The notes: a model not told the origin generated them from the letters alone. A stretch of 64,000 bases of DNA from Bacillota bacterium (GCA_023390655.1 JAEWCL010000018.1:1-64000), one strand, 5' to 3'. Shown: positions 51,805-61,097, numbered from the stretch's first letter. A program made the numbers and translations.

Positions 51805-53745
51805 ATGGACTACCGGCCGCAGCGCATATTGATTCCCATCGCGGTGGTGTGCGCCCTGATGGGGCTTTTGATCGGCTATTTTCAGCTGTACGCGGGGATC
51901 GCGGCGCTGGCGGTTGCTTTTATTGTGCTGTTCATCGCCCTGAATACGCTTGCGGCCGATGTCAAAAAGCAGCGGCAGGTCATGGATACCGTATTTGCGG
52001 AAAATGCGACCGCTGCGGGCAGGCTGATTGCGGAAGTCAATATTCCCTGCATGATATTTGAAAAAAGCGGGCGCATCATCTGGCGCAACGCCGCTATGAA
52101 AAAGCTGTATGAGGGCAACGACCTCAAGCCTTTACCGCCTGCCTGTACCCCTAAGACCTCCAACCAATCGGGTACGATGGAATATACGGGCGGCGCTTAC
52201 CAGGTGATTACGATGCCGGTATTCCGGGAGCACGCCTCGCGCGAACTGCTGTTTCAATACTGGATCAACCGGACGGAAGCGGAGCATTACCGCCGCCTGT
52301 ATGAAGAGCAGATGCCGTATGTGGCGCTTATTTACGTGGATAACTATGAGGAATTGAGCGCGGACCTGCAATTCCGGCGCAACGCGGTGTTGACCGAGGT
52401 AGAGCGGCTGATCGCGGATATGTCCACCTCCATCCAGGGGATTTACCGTAGGTATGACAACGGGCGTTTCCTTCTGGTGTTTGAAGCGAAATACCTGCAG
52501 GAGATGGAAAAGGACCGCTTCTCTCTGCTGGAAAGGGCCCATAAGATTGAAACCGGTACCGCGCAGAATGTTACCCTCTCCATCGCGGTGGGTGCGGCGC
52601 CCCGCGTGGCACAGGCGGATGTTGCGGCCCGGCAGGGCATGGAACTTGCGCTGGGGCGCGGCGGCGACCAGGCAGTGGTGCGGCAGGGCGCAAACTACAC
52701 CTTCTACGGCGGGAGGCGGCAGTTGGAAAGCGGGCAGTCCCGCGTAAAGACGCGGCTGTTTGCAAAGGCGTTCCGCCAGCTGCTGGAAAACTCCACGGAA
52801 GCGTTTATTATGGGCCACAGACAGCCGGATATGGACTGTATGGGCGCGGCGCTTGGCGTATACCGCTGCGTGGTGCAGGCAAACTGCAAGGCATATATTG
52901 TGCTGGACGACGTGAACCCCACCATACAGCAGGCGGTGGACAGCATCCGCGCGAACCAGGCGTACGCGGACGTGATCGTCTCCCCCGAGCAGGTGCGCGG
53001 CATGATGCGCGCTTCCTCCGTGCTTGTGGTCGTAGATACGCAGCGCGCCAAGGCCACCATCGCGCCCGACCTTGTGGAGCAGGCGGGAAAACTTGTGCTC
53101 ATTGACCATCACCGCCGCAGCGCGGATTATATTGACAACGCGACGCTCAACCATCTGGACGCGCGCGCTTCCTCCACCAGCGAAATGGTGACGGAGACCA
53201 TCCAGTACTTCCACGAAGGGATACGGCCTTCCGCGTTCGAATGCTCCGCGCTCCTCGCGGGCATTACGGTGGACACCAAGCATTTTGCGTTCAATGTCGG
53301 CGCGCGCACGTTTGAAGCCGCGGCATATCTCAGGCAGCGGGGCGCAGACATCGGTATGGTGAAGCTGATGTTCCAGGACGACCGGGAGACGTACGCCAAC
53401 CGCGTGGATACCGTCAAGAGCGCCACCATCATTTATCCGGGGGTTGCGATCGCCATCTGCCCGCAGGATGTGAAGAACGCCGGGCTGATTGCGGCGCAAG
53501 CTGCGGACGCGCTGGTGGGCATCCGGGGCATTGAGGCGGCGTTTGTGGTGGGCATCCAGAATGGGGAAGTCAATGTCAGCGGGCGCTCGCTTGGGCGCAT
53601 CAACGTGCAGCTGATTCTGGAGCGGATCGGCGGCGGCGGGCATCTGACAATGGCAGGCGCGCAATTGAAGGGCATGGCGATGGACGCAGCCGTCGAACTC
53701 ATCAAGACGACCGCGATCACATATATGAAAGAACTGGACGGCTAA
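51805..53745 (+). CDS. gdpP: cyclic-di-AMP phosphodiesterase GdpP, 646 aa
   Basis: This hydrolyses c-di-AMP at the membrane. Two N-terminal helices (about residues 8-55) are followed by a PAS-like sensor, a degenerate GGDEF domain (roughly 170-300) and the DHH-DHHA1 catalytic part. Catalytic motifs are GHRQPDMDCMGA, VVVDT, the IDHHRRS triad and the DHHA1 end GGGGHLTMAGAQL. The length and layout match GdpP/YybT. It precedes rplI by 46 bases. Confidence 0.95.
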   Translation: MDYRPQRILIPIAVVCALMGLLIGYFQLYAGIAALAVAFIVLFIALNTLAADVKKQRQVMDTVFAENATAAGRLIAEVNIPCMIFEKSGRIIWRNAAMKKLYEGNDLKPLPPACTPKTSNQSGTMEYTGGAYQVITMPVFREHASRELLFQYWINRTEAEHYRRLYEEQMPYVALIYVDNYEELSADLQFRRNAVLTEVERLIADMSTSIQGIYRRYDNGRFLLVFEAKYLQEMEKDRFSLLERAHKIETGTAQNVTLSIAVGAAPRVAQADVAARQGMELALGRGGDQAVVRQGANYTFYGGRRQLESGQSRVKTRLFAKAFRQLLENSTEAFIMGHRQPDMDCMGAALGVYRCVVQANCKAYIVLDDVNPTIQQAVDSIRANQAYADVIVSPEQVRGMMRASSVLVVVDTQRAKATIAPDLVEQAGKLVLIDHHRRSADYIDNATLNHLDARASSTSEMVTETIQYFHEGIRPSAFECSALLAGITVDTKHFAFNVGARTFEAAAYLRQRGADIGMVKLMFQDDRETYANRVDTVKSATIIYPGVAIAICPQDVKNAGLIAAQAADALVGIRGIEAAFVVGIQNGEVNVSGRSLGRINVQLILERIGGGGHLTMAGAQLKGMAMDAAVELIKTTAITYMKELDG

Positions 53746-53791
53746 AGCCAAGCCGGCACAGACTTGTGGAAAAGGCAAGGAGGATAAGGAT

Positions 53792-54238
53792 ATGAAAGTT
53801 TTATTGGAGCAGGATGTCAAGGGAACGGGCAAGCAGGGGCAGATCGTGGAGGTAAGCGACGGATACGCGCGCAATTTCCTGCTGCCGCGCAAGCTTGCAA
53901 CACCGGCGGACGCCGCCTCCATCAACGCGGCAAACATCAAAAAATCCGCCGCGCAGCATAAGAAATTCCAGGAAGGCGTACAGGCGCGCGAGCTTGCAAA
54001 GCAGCTTGGGAGCGTATCTGTAAAAATTACGGCCAAGGTCGGCGAAAACGGCAAGCTGTTTGGCTCCATCACGGCAAAGGAAGTGGCGGCGGCGCTTGAA
54101 GCGCAGCACAGCATTGTGATCGACCGCAAGAAGATCGAGCTGAGTGAGCCCATCAAAGCGCTCGGCACCGTATCTGTAAAGGCGCACCTGTATGAAAACA
54201 CGGACGCCACGTTTACCGTAGAGGTCGTCGCGCAGTAA
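53792..54238 (+). CDS. rplI: 50S ribosomal protein L9, 148 aa
   Basis: MKVLLEQDVKGTGKQGQIVEVSDGYARNFLLPR is split here only by known variation (see the start VLLEQDVKGTGKQG and GYARNFLLPRKLA). The central helix KSAAQHKKFQEG and the C-terminal domain KLFGSITAKEVAAAL follow. It stands between gdpP and dnaB as in Bacillota. AGGAGG precedes the ATG. Confidence 0.98.
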   Translation: MKVLLEQDVKGTGKQGQIVEVSDGYARNFLLPRKLATPADAASINAANIKKSAAQHKKFQEGVQARELAKQLGSVSVKITAKVGENGKLFGSITAKEVAAALEAQHSIVIDRKKIELSEPIKALGTVSVKAHLYENTDATFTVEVVAQ

Positions 54239-54273
54239 GGATATAGGCAAGCCATAAGGGGGAGCAACCGGAC

Positions 54274-55623
54274 GTGGAAGAATTGCGCGTAGAGCGGGAA
54301 GATATTGCGCCGGCAACCGCAGCGCCGCACAGCGCGGCGGCGGAAATATCGGTTTTGGGCAGTATGCTGCTGGACAGTTCTGCGCTGGATACGGCGATTG
54401 AACTGCTGCAGCCTACAGATTTCTACTTTCCCGCAAACCAGGATCTTTTTTCCTGTATGCGCGCGCTCAGGAGCGCTAGCGCTCCGGTGGACTCCGTTTC
54501 GCTTGTGGCGGAGCTGGATCGCCTGGGCAAGCTTCGGGCCGTAGGCGACGTCGCCTACATTGCCGATCTCACCACACAGACGGTTTCCGCGGCGGATGTG
54601 GAACATTATATCGGCATCGTGCTCGAACGCTCCATGCAGCGCCAGCTAATCCAGGCGGGCAATCTGATTGCGCGGGACGCAATGGATACCACCCGCGATT
54701 TTGAACAGGTGCTTGGCGATGCGGAACGCCGCATCTACGACATCACACTCAAACAATCCACCGACACGCTGTTGCCCGTGCAGGACGCGATGTATGAAGC
54801 GTACGCGCACCTTGGGGAGCTGATGAACCTGCAGGGGCGGCTCATCGGCGTAAACACCGGCTTTACGGACTTGAACGCGAAAACCTCGGGGCTCAAGAAA
54901 TCGGATTTGATCATTGTGGCGGGCCGCCCGGCAATGGGAAAGACAAGCTTTGCCATCAATATTGCGCAGTATGCGGCGCTGCACGATTCCAGGTCCGTCG
55001 TTATCTTCTCATTGGAAATGGCACGGGAACAGCTCATTACCCGTATGTTCAGTTCCGAGGCGCAGGTGGACATGCAAAAGCTGCTCACAGGCGCTACGAC
55101 GGAAGCGGACCTCATAAAAATTGCGCAGGTGCTGGGCCTGATGGGATCAAGTCGCCTGTTTATTGACGATTCCGCAGGCGTGACGGTGCCGGAAATGCGC
55201 AGCAAGTGCAGGAGACTTAAGGCGCGCCACGGGCTTGACCTGATTGTGATCGACTATTTGCAGCTGATGCGCTCCTCCAAAAAGACGGACAACCGTCAGC
55301 AGGAAATTTCGGATATCACACGCTCGCTCAAGATTCTGGCTAGGGAGCTTGACGTACCGATCATATTGCTGAGCCAGCTGTCCCGCGCGCCCGAGCAGAG
55401 GAAGGATGACCATCGCCCGATGATTTCCGACTTGCGCGAAAGCGGCGCGATCGAGCAGGATGCGGATATTGTCATGCTATTGTATCGCGAGCAGGTGTAC
55501 AACGAAGAAGCGGACAATACCGCGGAGGTCATCATCGCCAAGCACCGCAACGGACCTACAGGCACCGTAAAGCTGTGCTGGATGGGCGAATATACGAAAT
55601 TTATGAATCTCGCGTATTCTTGA
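54274..55623 (+). CDS. dnaB: replicative DNA helicase DnaB, 449 aa
   Basis: A hexameric RecA-fold helicase at the replication fork. The N-terminal domain starts with SAAAEISVLGSMLLDSSALD. Walker A is ARPAMGKTSF-like (GRPAMGKTSFA), Walker B is LIVIDYLQLM, and LSQLSRAPEQRKDDHRPMISDLRES is split by the conserved arginine region. The start is a GTG at 54274 after GGGGGAG. The length is normal and there is no intein. Confidence 0.97.
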   Translation: MEELRVEREDIAPATAAPHSAAAEISVLGSMLLDSSALDTAIELLQPTDFYFPANQDLFSCMRALRSASAPVDSVSLVAELDRLGKLRAVGDVAYIADLTTQTVSAADVEHYIGIVLERSMQRQLIQAGNLIARDAMDTTRDFEQVLGDAERRIYDITLKQSTDTLLPVQDAMYEAYAHLGELMNLQGRLIGVNTGFTDLNAKTSGLKKSDLIIVAGRPAMGKTSFAINIAQYAALHDSRSVVIFSLEMAREQLITRMFSSEAQVDMQKLLTGATTEADLIKIAQVLGLMGSSRLFIDDSAGVTVPEMRSKCRRLKARHGLDLIVIDYLQLMRSSKKTDNRQQEISDITRSLKILARELDVPIILLSQLSRAPEQRKDDHRPMISDLRESGAIEQDADIVMLLYREQVYNEEADNTAEVIIAKHRNGPTGTVKLCWMGEYTKFMNLAYS

Positions 55624-55636
55624 TGGGGGTAGAAGC

Positions 55637-56449
55637 ATGACGAAAATCGCACTCATTACCGGGGCATCCTCCGGCATCGGCGCGCAGGCGGCGCTGCTGT
55701 TTGCACAAAAGGGCTATACCGTATATGGCGCTTCGAGAAGCGGCAAGCTTCCGGCGCTTCCGGAACATCTGTTGGGGCAGCTGTTTTCCCTTGCAATGGA
55801 CGTGACGGATGCAAACAGCGTGGCGGAAGGCGTTGCAAAGGTCATCCGGACCGAGGGCTGTATCGATGTGCTGGTGCACGCTGCGGGTAACGGCATCAGC
55901 GGCCCGCTGGAGTGTTGCACGGCGGAGGACGCGCAGCGGCAGATGGACGTCAATTTCTATGGCGCAATTCGCCTGGTGAACGCGGTGGTTCCCTCCATGC
56001 GTGAAAAAGGAAGCGGGCATGTGCTGTTGATCGGCTCAGTAGGCGGAATATTCGCGGTGCCGTTCCAGGGGCTATACAGCAGCTCCAAGGCGGCGCTTGC
56101 GATTTACTGTGAAGGCCTGCGCATGGAGTTGAAGCCCTTTGGCGTAAAGGCGGCGCTCATTGAGCCGGGCGATGTCAGCACGGGCTTTACGGATGCGCGC
56201 GCCCCTGTAGATAACATGTGCGAAGCGTATGAAAGGGACTGTACCCGCGCGATCTCCCGCATGGAGAAGGATGAACAAAACGGCATGCATCCGCGCGTGG
56301 TCGCAAACGCGATCTTCCGTGTGGCAGAAAAGGAAAATCCGAGAGCGCATACCGTGGTCGGCGGCGTTTACCGGGTGTTTGTGTTTTTAAAGCGCCTGCT
56401 GCCCTACGGCCTGGTCGAAAAGCTGCTGTACGCCATGTACGCGAAATAA
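55637..56449 (+). CDS. short-chain dehydrogenase/reductase, 270 aa
   Basis: A classical SDR: TGASSGIGAQAAL for cofactor binding, HAAGNGISG (NAG-type motif), the catalytic Ser in LIGSVGG and Tyr/Lys in YSSSKAAL. PGDVSTGFTDA follows the active site. The C-terminal 60 residues (LKRLLPYGLVEKLLYAMY) resemble SDRs acting on lipids or steroids near membranes. It follows dnaB by 13 bases and ends at a terminator. Confidence 0.92.
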   Translation: MTKIALITGASSGIGAQAALLFAQKGYTVYGASRSGKLPALPEHLLGQLFSLAMDVTDANSVAEGVAKVIRTEGCIDVLVHAAGNGISGPLECCTAEDAQRQMDVNFYGAIRLVNAVVPSMREKGSGHVLLIGSVGGIFAVPFQGLYSSSKAALAIYCEGLRMELKPFGVKAALIEPGDVSTGFTDARAPVDNMCEAYERDCTRAISRMEKDEQNGMHPRVVANAIFRVAEKENPRAHTVVGGVYRVFVFLKRLLPYGLVEKLLYAMYAK

Positions 56450-56520
56450 ACTTCTCGGGGCGGACGTAAGAACGCTTCTCAACTGGCTTAGATAGAAACC
56501 CGCATGATAGCATGATGATG

Positions 56521-56559
56521 GAACGATTGTTCTGGTAAGAGCAAACGTTCTTTTTTATT
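56521..56559 (+). terminator. terminator after the SDR gene
   Basis: GAACGATTGTTCT pairs with AGAGCAAACGTTC (one mismatch, one G-T pair). The loop is GGTA and TTTTTTATT follows. It separates the housekeeping operon from the tail module. Confidence 0.92.
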
Positions 56560-56632
56560 GCGCGTATGTGCGCAGATTGCCTGATTCAACGTCGTGCGGG
56601 TGCGCGGACAACAAAGGAAAAGGGGGAGAGCT

Positions 56633-58027
56633 ATGGTTCAAAAACGGTTTTCCATTGCGCTGGACATCAAGCGTCCAACGGCGAACCGCGATTTTGAGGT
56701 GGTGGAAGGCGACAACGGGAACATACTGGAGGTGACGCTGACAGACGATGGCCAGGCGGTGGAGTTATCGGCCTGCCGGGTGTGTGCGATCTTTTCAAAA
56801 TCGGACGGTAACACGGCGCAGCAGGACAATGAAGGCCACGGCATTACGGTGACATCACCGAATAAGCTGACGATCTCGCTGTATACCACAAGCGTCGCGC
56901 CGGGACTGGTGGAGTGCGAACTGCAGGTGTATTCGGGCGGGGAGTATACAACGCTCGTCACATCCGCAAAGTTCAACTTTATGTGCCGCAGGGGTATCGC
57001 AAACGACGATACCATAGAGGCGACCGGCGAGTGGCCGATCCTCGTCGGCATGATGCGGCGCGTAGAGGCGGCGGAGGACGCGGAGATCCTGCGCGTATCC
57101 GCAGAGAGTGGGCGCGTTACGGCGGAGGGATTGCGCGTTTTCGCTGAAAATACAAGGGCGAACGCGGAGGACGTACGCGGGGATGCGGAAGACGCAAGAA
57201 TAGCTGCGGAAGCAGGCCGCGCGACGGCGGAAAGCGGGCGTGTGGCCGCAGAAAATACCCGCATCACAGCGGAGAACACCCGGCTTTCCGGTGAATCCGC
57301 GCGTGTATTGGCGGAAAACACAAGAGTGACGGCGGAGAATACCCGCATTAACCAGGAGGCCGGGAGGGTATCTGCAGAGGCAGCGAGGGTAACGGCAGAA
57401 AATGCGCGCGCGACCCGTGATGCGGAATATAGAAAGCTGGAGCCGTACAATCCTGCAGCCTCTTACGTGCCCCTTAATAAAGTCACTTATGGCGGTTCCT
57501 GCTATCAGTGCATTCAAGCCACGACCGGGAACGTACCGGCCAACCCGGCGTATTGGGCGCTGATTGCACGGGCGGGCGAAGGTTCCGGCGACATGCTCAA
57601 AGAGGTCTACGACACGAACAACAGCGGCGTTGTGGACGATGCCGAACGTTTGGGCGGTCAGCTTCCGTCCTACTATGCAACGGCTGCGAACCTCACGGCG
57701 CATGCCGGGAACACCAGTAATCCGCATGGGGTGACCCGCGGGCAGATTGGGGCGGCAGCGGCGATGGTTGAATATAGCGCAGCACTAATGGCTGCGGGAT
57801 GGACGGGTTCAGGCCCGTGGCAGCAAACCGTGGCTGTCGCTGGAATGACTGCGCCGATGGCTCCGATTATAGACGTTGTGCTATATGCGGATGCATACAA
57901 TCCGGCGCGGTTGGAAGCGTTTGGCTGCATTGACCGCGTTGTAACTGCCGCCAACAGCATTACAGCTTATTGCTATCGGGAAAAGCCTGTAAACGATGTG
58001 GGAATTAGAATGAAGGTGGTGCAGTAA
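56633..58027 (+). CDS. phage BppU-like baseplate/tail-fibre protein with heptad repeats, 464 aa
   Basis: The N-terminal ~130 residues match the BppU-type baseplate attachment domain (KRFSIALDIKRPTANRDF, KLTISLYTTSVAPGLVECEL). Residues 154-265 are 16 consecutive seven-residue repeats beginning with Arg (pattern RVxAENT), a coiled-coil shaft. A carbohydrate-binding type module follows (YNPAASYVPLNKVTYGG, YQCIQATTGNVP, PAYWALIA) and then a C-terminal receptor-like domain. Start 56633 follows a GGGGGAG site. It begins the tail-tip/lysis module. It probably anchors or forms the receptor-binding structure. Confidence 0.85.
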   Translation: MVQKRFSIALDIKRPTANRDFEVVEGDNGNILEVTLTDDGQAVELSACRVCAIFSKSDGNTAQQDNEGHGITVTSPNKLTISLYTTSVAPGLVECELQVYSGGEYTTLVTSAKFNFMCRRGIANDDTIEATGEWPILVGMMRRVEAAEDAEILRVSAESGRVTAEGLRVFAENTRANAEDVRGDAEDARIAAEAGRATAESGRVAAENTRITAENTRLSGESARVLAENTRVTAENTRINQEAGRVSAEAARVTAENARATRDAEYRKLEPYNPAASYVPLNKVTYGGSCYQCIQATTGNVPANPAYWALIARAGEGSGDMLKEVYDTNNSGVVDDAERLGGQLPSYYATAANLTAHAGNTSNPHGVTRGQIGAAAAMVEYSAALMAAGWTGSGPWQQTVAVAGMTAPMAPIIDVVLYADAYNPARLEAFGCIDRVVTAANSITAYCYREKPVNDVGIRMKVVQ

Positions 58028-58972
58028 ATGGCAGAAGGATATATTTGCAGACGGGGAGGCAAGCCCAAGATGGTTACGGAAATCATAGCTGCGTCAAAGA
58101 CATGGACAAAACCATCTGGTGTAACGCATGTGTATATTCGTATATTCGGCGGTGGCGGCGGCGGAGGCAATGGTGGCGGCGGCGGTGGCGGCGGTGGTCA
58201 TATGGCTACTATGCTGCTGGATGTTTCCGATATCTCATCTGTACCTATAACAATAGCTACGGGTGGCGCTCCAAATAATACGGGTGGCGTGACCTCATTT
58301 GGGACATATGTTTCAGCAGCAGGTGGAGCTTCACAGAGTGGCGCTAGTGGCGGTGGTGGTGGTACAGGTGGCGGTGGCGGCGCAGGTGGTGTTGGTGGCA
58401 ACGGGTCATACGGTGGCGGTGGCGGCGGTGGTACCAATGATCAAAATGGTGGTAACGGTGGCATATATGGCGGAGGTGGTGGAAGCACTGCTCAATATGG
58501 AGCAGCAAGCGGAGGGTTGTTTGGTGGGCCTAGTGGTGTTAATGGTACTAACACTACGGGGTTAGCTTCTAAGCTGGACTTTGTAGGAACCGGTGCTTGT
58601 TTAGGGGTAGGCAATAAAATGTTTGGCGGCGGCGGTTACGGTGGTAACGGCGGTGGTATTGGCGGCGGTTGCGGTGGTGGTGGTGGTGGTTACGGTGGTA
58701 ACGGTGGCAATGGAGGTACCGGCGGCGGCGGCGGCGGCGGCGGTTACGGTGGTAACGGCGGCACAGGTGGTGGCGGTTGGCATTACTGGTCTGGCGGCGG
58801 CGGCGGTGGCGGTTATGGACCTTCCGGTAATGGAGGGAAGGGTGGAGATACCGACGCTTCTGGAACAGCTGGAAATGGAGGAATAGCTGCTGGTGGCGGT
58901 GGTGCCGGTAGTGGTGGAGGCAGCGGCGGATATGGTGGCCCAGGAATATGCATTCTGCAATATTGGAAATGA
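58028..58972 (+). CDS. glycine-rich tail-fibre protein, 314 aa
   Basis: A short N-terminal domain (MVTEIIAASKTWTKPSGVTHVYIRIFG) is the usual head of phage and bacterial glycine-rich proteins. From about residue 40 on, the protein is mostly Gly with Asn, Tyr, Ser and Thr, in repeats such as GGYGGNGG and GGGGTGGGG. It ends in GPGICILQYWK, a typical closing strand. Such chains can form polyglycine-II bundles in tail tips. The gene immediately follows the baseplate protein with no gap. Low-complexity DNA makes exact length vulnerable to sequencing error. Confidence 0.8.
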   Translation: MAEGYICRRGGKPKMVTEIIAASKTWTKPSGVTHVYIRIFGGGGGGGNGGGGGGGGGHMATMLLDVSDISSVPITIATGGAPNNTGGVTSFGTYVSAAGGASQSGASGGGGGTGGGGGAGGVGGNGSYGGGGGGGTNDQNGGNGGIYGGGGGSTAQYGAASGGLFGGPSGVNGTNTTGLASKLDFVGTGACLGVGNKMFGGGGYGGNGGGIGGGCGGGGGGYGGNGGNGGTGGGGGGGGYGGNGGTGGGGWHYWSGGGGGGGYGPSGNGGKGGDTDASGTAGNGGIAAGGGGAGSGGGSGGYGGPGICILQYWK

Positions 58973-58981
58973 GGTATTATT

Positions 58982-59314
58982 ATGAAAATCTTTCAAATAT
59001 ATCAGAAAATATGCTACTGGAACGTTACACCCATACACCCTACTATTGAATCAACAAAAGGGCTTTATGCGCCCGATATCGTATTTATCGAAGCTCCTAA
59101 CTATGTTCATGAAGGATGGGGCTATGATGAAACCGCAGAGGGTGACACAAGGTTCATCGAACCGACCCCGTCCGAAGGCTGGCTGTATGACCGGGAAACA
59201 GGCACGTTCTATCCCGACCCGGATTATGTGCCTCCTGCTCCTGCGCCTGACCCGGAGGAAATGGAGCAGGCACTAAACGTATTGGGGGTGCAAACGCGTG
59301 AAACCGATTCTTGA
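58982..59314 (+). CDS. hypothetical tail-module protein, 110 aa
   Basis: A small protein with the segment APDIVFIEAPNYVHEGWGYDE and a Pro-rich end (YVPPAPAPDPEEMEQAL). It resembles short proteins that accompany tail-fibre genes in clostridial phages, with chaperone or tip roles assumed rather than shown. GAGG lies seven bases upstream of the ATG. It overlaps the next gene by 17 bases. Confidence 0.65.
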   Translation: MKIFQIYQKICYWNVTPIHPTIESTKGLYAPDIVFIEAPNYVHEGWGYDETAEGDTRFIEPTPSEGWLYDRETGTFYPDPDYVPPAPAPDPEEMEQALNVLGVQTRETDS

Positions 59315-59691
59315 ACAGGCGCAGGAACGCGCCGCAGCGATCAGTACAGCGGGCGGGATGCTCACTGACGAGCAGGCATATAAAGTGCCTGCTATTTTTA
59401 TGCCGTGGTCTGAAACCGCTAAAGGCGACCGCGTAACGTTCAACGGCTATGCTGTACCGATGCATGCAGGCTCACGCCGCACAAGCGAACTGGACACCAA
59501 TGGCGGCGGTTTCCTTATGGGTACGCATTGACGATCCCGCCAACGCATGGCCCGAATGGAGACAGTATGCGAGTGGGCATGAAGCCTACGCCATGGGCGC
59601 ACAGGTTACACACAACGGCAAGCGCTGGAAAAGCACAGCGGCAAATAACGTCTGGGAACCGGGTGTTTATGGATGGGAGGTACAGGCATGA
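59298..59691 (+). pseudogene. carbohydrate-binding tail protein interrupted by a frameshift
   Basis: The first frame starts at a GTG (59298) and reads LTDEQAYKVPAIFMPW and KGDRVTFNG, then runs off into a stop at 59531. From 59449 a second frame continues the expected product: LYRCMQAHAAQANWTP, SLWVRIDDP, THNGKRWKS, VWEPGVYGWEV. Together they match the common phage protein with a chitin-binding-like (CBM5/12) fold. One extra base near 59446-59449 (GGCTATGCTG) explains it. It may be a real mutation, a sequencing error, or less likely programmed frameshifting. The next gene starts in the ATGA of its stop. Confidence 0.75.
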
Positions 59692-60470
59692 GTGAATTTC
59701 CCTACGTTGTAGATACGGGTCTTGTATGGCTGAAAACGAATCCCCTTTCTGCGCGGCGCAGCACAGATCATATACAGGCACACCATACCGTAGGCAACTA
59801 TGGCACCCCAGCAAAATGGGCGGCGCTGCAAGCCCACGAACAGGGTAAGGGCAACAGGGGCGTTCCGTATTCGTATCTGATTTTGCAGGACGGAACCATA
59901 TATCTTGGCCGTGGACATGCATATGGTCACGGCGGGGTAAAAGACAATATTACCAACAATGCCAACCAGCGCAGTGTAGCGATCGCCTTTGACGGTGACA
60001 TGCGCGGGGGCGGCCTGCCTACGGAGAAGCAGTTTGCGGCGGCAATCCGGCTTACCAAAGACCTGATGGAACTTTATAAGCTGCCTGCATCCGCTGTACT
60101 GGGACACAACGAGATTCCCACGTACAGCGAGGGGACGGCGGTACCTACAGGAAAGACGTATGCAACGCTTTGCCCGTGCATCGATATGGCCGCGTTCCGG
60201 GCTGCGCTGGGCGCTACGGTAACGCCAAAACCGGAGATACCCCCAAATCCCACCGTATTGACGTTTCCAGCACTATTTATTTATACAGGCGATACATACG
60301 TGAATGTGCGTTCCGGCCCCGGCGCTTCCCATGCTGTGGTCGGCAAGTTTTCCGCAAAAGAGAAATGTATCGTTCTTTCTGTAGAAAACGGCTGGGCCGA
60401 CATTGTTCTGTTTGAACAAAAACCGATGGTACGGGGATGGTGCATTGATACTTATCTGAGGAGGATATAG
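59688..60470 (+). CDS. N-acetylmuramoyl-L-alanine amidase endolysin with SH3-like domain, 260 aa
   Basis: The N-terminal ~170 residues form an amidase_2/PGRP domain. Zinc ligands are a His in IQAHHTVG, the His of VLGHNEI and the Cys of LCPCIDM, and VPYSYLILQDGTIYLGR lies between. After a Pro-rich linker comes a bacterial SH3-like domain (YVNVRSGPGASHAVVGKF). Start 59688 follows GGGAGG. It cleaves the amide bond between muramic acid and the stem peptide. The XhlA-like and holin genes follow. A close paralogue lies at 62484. Confidence 0.93.
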   Translation: MSEFPYVVDTGLVWLKTNPLSARRSTDHIQAHHTVGNYGTPAKWAALQAHEQGKGNRGVPYSYLILQDGTIYLGRGHAYGHGGVKDNITNNANQRSVAIAFDGDMRGGGLPTEKQFAAAIRLTKDLMELYKLPASAVLGHNEIPTYSEGTAVPTGKTYATLCPCIDMAAFRAALGATVTPKPEIPPNPTVLTFPALFIYTGDTYVNVRSGPGASHAVVGKFSAKEKCIVLSVENGWADIVLFEQKPMVRGWCIDTYLRRI

Positions 60471-60473
60471 CAT

Positions 60474-60683
60474 ATGGCGGAAAGCCAGGTACAGGAGATC
60501 CTTTTAAAGCTGGAGCGCATTGAGCAAAAGCTGACAACCGCGCTTGCGGACATTGACGATCATGAAGAACGCCTGCGCTCATTGGAAAGCAAGGGCGGGA
60601 AACGTTGGGAAACGCTGGTGGGGCAAATGATTGCGGTTTTAGTTGCAGCCATCTCCGGATGGCTGCTGGCACAAATGCGGTAA
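60474..60683 (+). CDS. XhlA-like hemolysin/holin-accessory protein, 69 aa
   Basis: An N-terminal amphipathic coiled coil (VQEILLKLERIEQKLTTAL) is followed by one C-terminal membrane helix (MIAVLVAAISGWLLAQM). This is the layout of XhlA-type proteins that cooperate with holins. GAGGAGG precedes the ATG. It is the middle gene of the first lysis cassette. Confidence 0.8.
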   Translation: MAESQVQEILLKLERIEQKLTTALADIDDHEERLRSLESKGGKRWETLVGQMIAVLVAAISGWLLAQMR

Positions 60684-60705
60684 CGTATAAAGAAGGAGGA
60701 GAAGT

Positions 60706-60978
60706 ATGGAAGCGATAGCGGTACTCATGATATTGGCCTTGCTGGTAGAAGCGGTTGTGGAAACCATTAAACAGGCTGTATTGGGCGGCGTAAAGTGGCC
60801 TAATGTTGCGGCAATGGCAGGGGGGATCGGCATATGCCTTGCAGCAGGCGCGGGGATATTCAGCATATTAGGCATTGCCTTCCCTGCATGGCTGGATGCG
60901 GCTATTACGGGCGTGCTGGTCAGCCGGGGCAGTAATTTTATATCCGATCTGTTCAGCAGGCTCAAGGTGAACAAATAG
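60706..60978 (+). CDS. phage holin-like membrane protein, 90 aa
   Basis: Three hydrophobic stretches (AIAVLMILALLVEAVV, NVAAMAGGIGICLAAGAGIF, LDAAITGVLVSRGSNF) and a basic end. Size, topology and position after an amidase and XhlA-like gene fit a holin. GGAGGAG precedes the ATG. A terminator follows. Confidence 0.75.
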   Translation: MEAIAVLMILALLVEAVVETIKQAVLGGVKWPNVAAMAGGIGICLAAGAGIFSILGIAFPAWLDAAITGVLVSRGSNFISDLFSRLKVNK

Positions 60979-61033
60979 AATTTTGCTAAAAGCAATTTCA
61001 CACCAACCCGTTATAGCAATAGATTGTATAGAA

Positions 61034-61064
61034 AAAGCCCGCCGGTGAAGGCGGGCTTTCTTTT
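61034..61064. terminator. terminator between holin and surface-protein genes
   Basis: AAAGCCCGCC/GGCGGGCTTT with a six-base loop, T's on the plus-strand side and A's on the other. It serves the convergent genes on both strands. Confidence 0.9.
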
Positions 61065-61097
61065 GTGCAATTGTGTTCCCGATTTAGGAATGAATGC

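Noticed and set aside
52132..54606. 824-codon minus-strand ORF opposite gdpP, rplI and dnaB
   Set aside because: Long antisense frames are expected in GC-rich coding DNA. The three plus-strand genes are all recognised.
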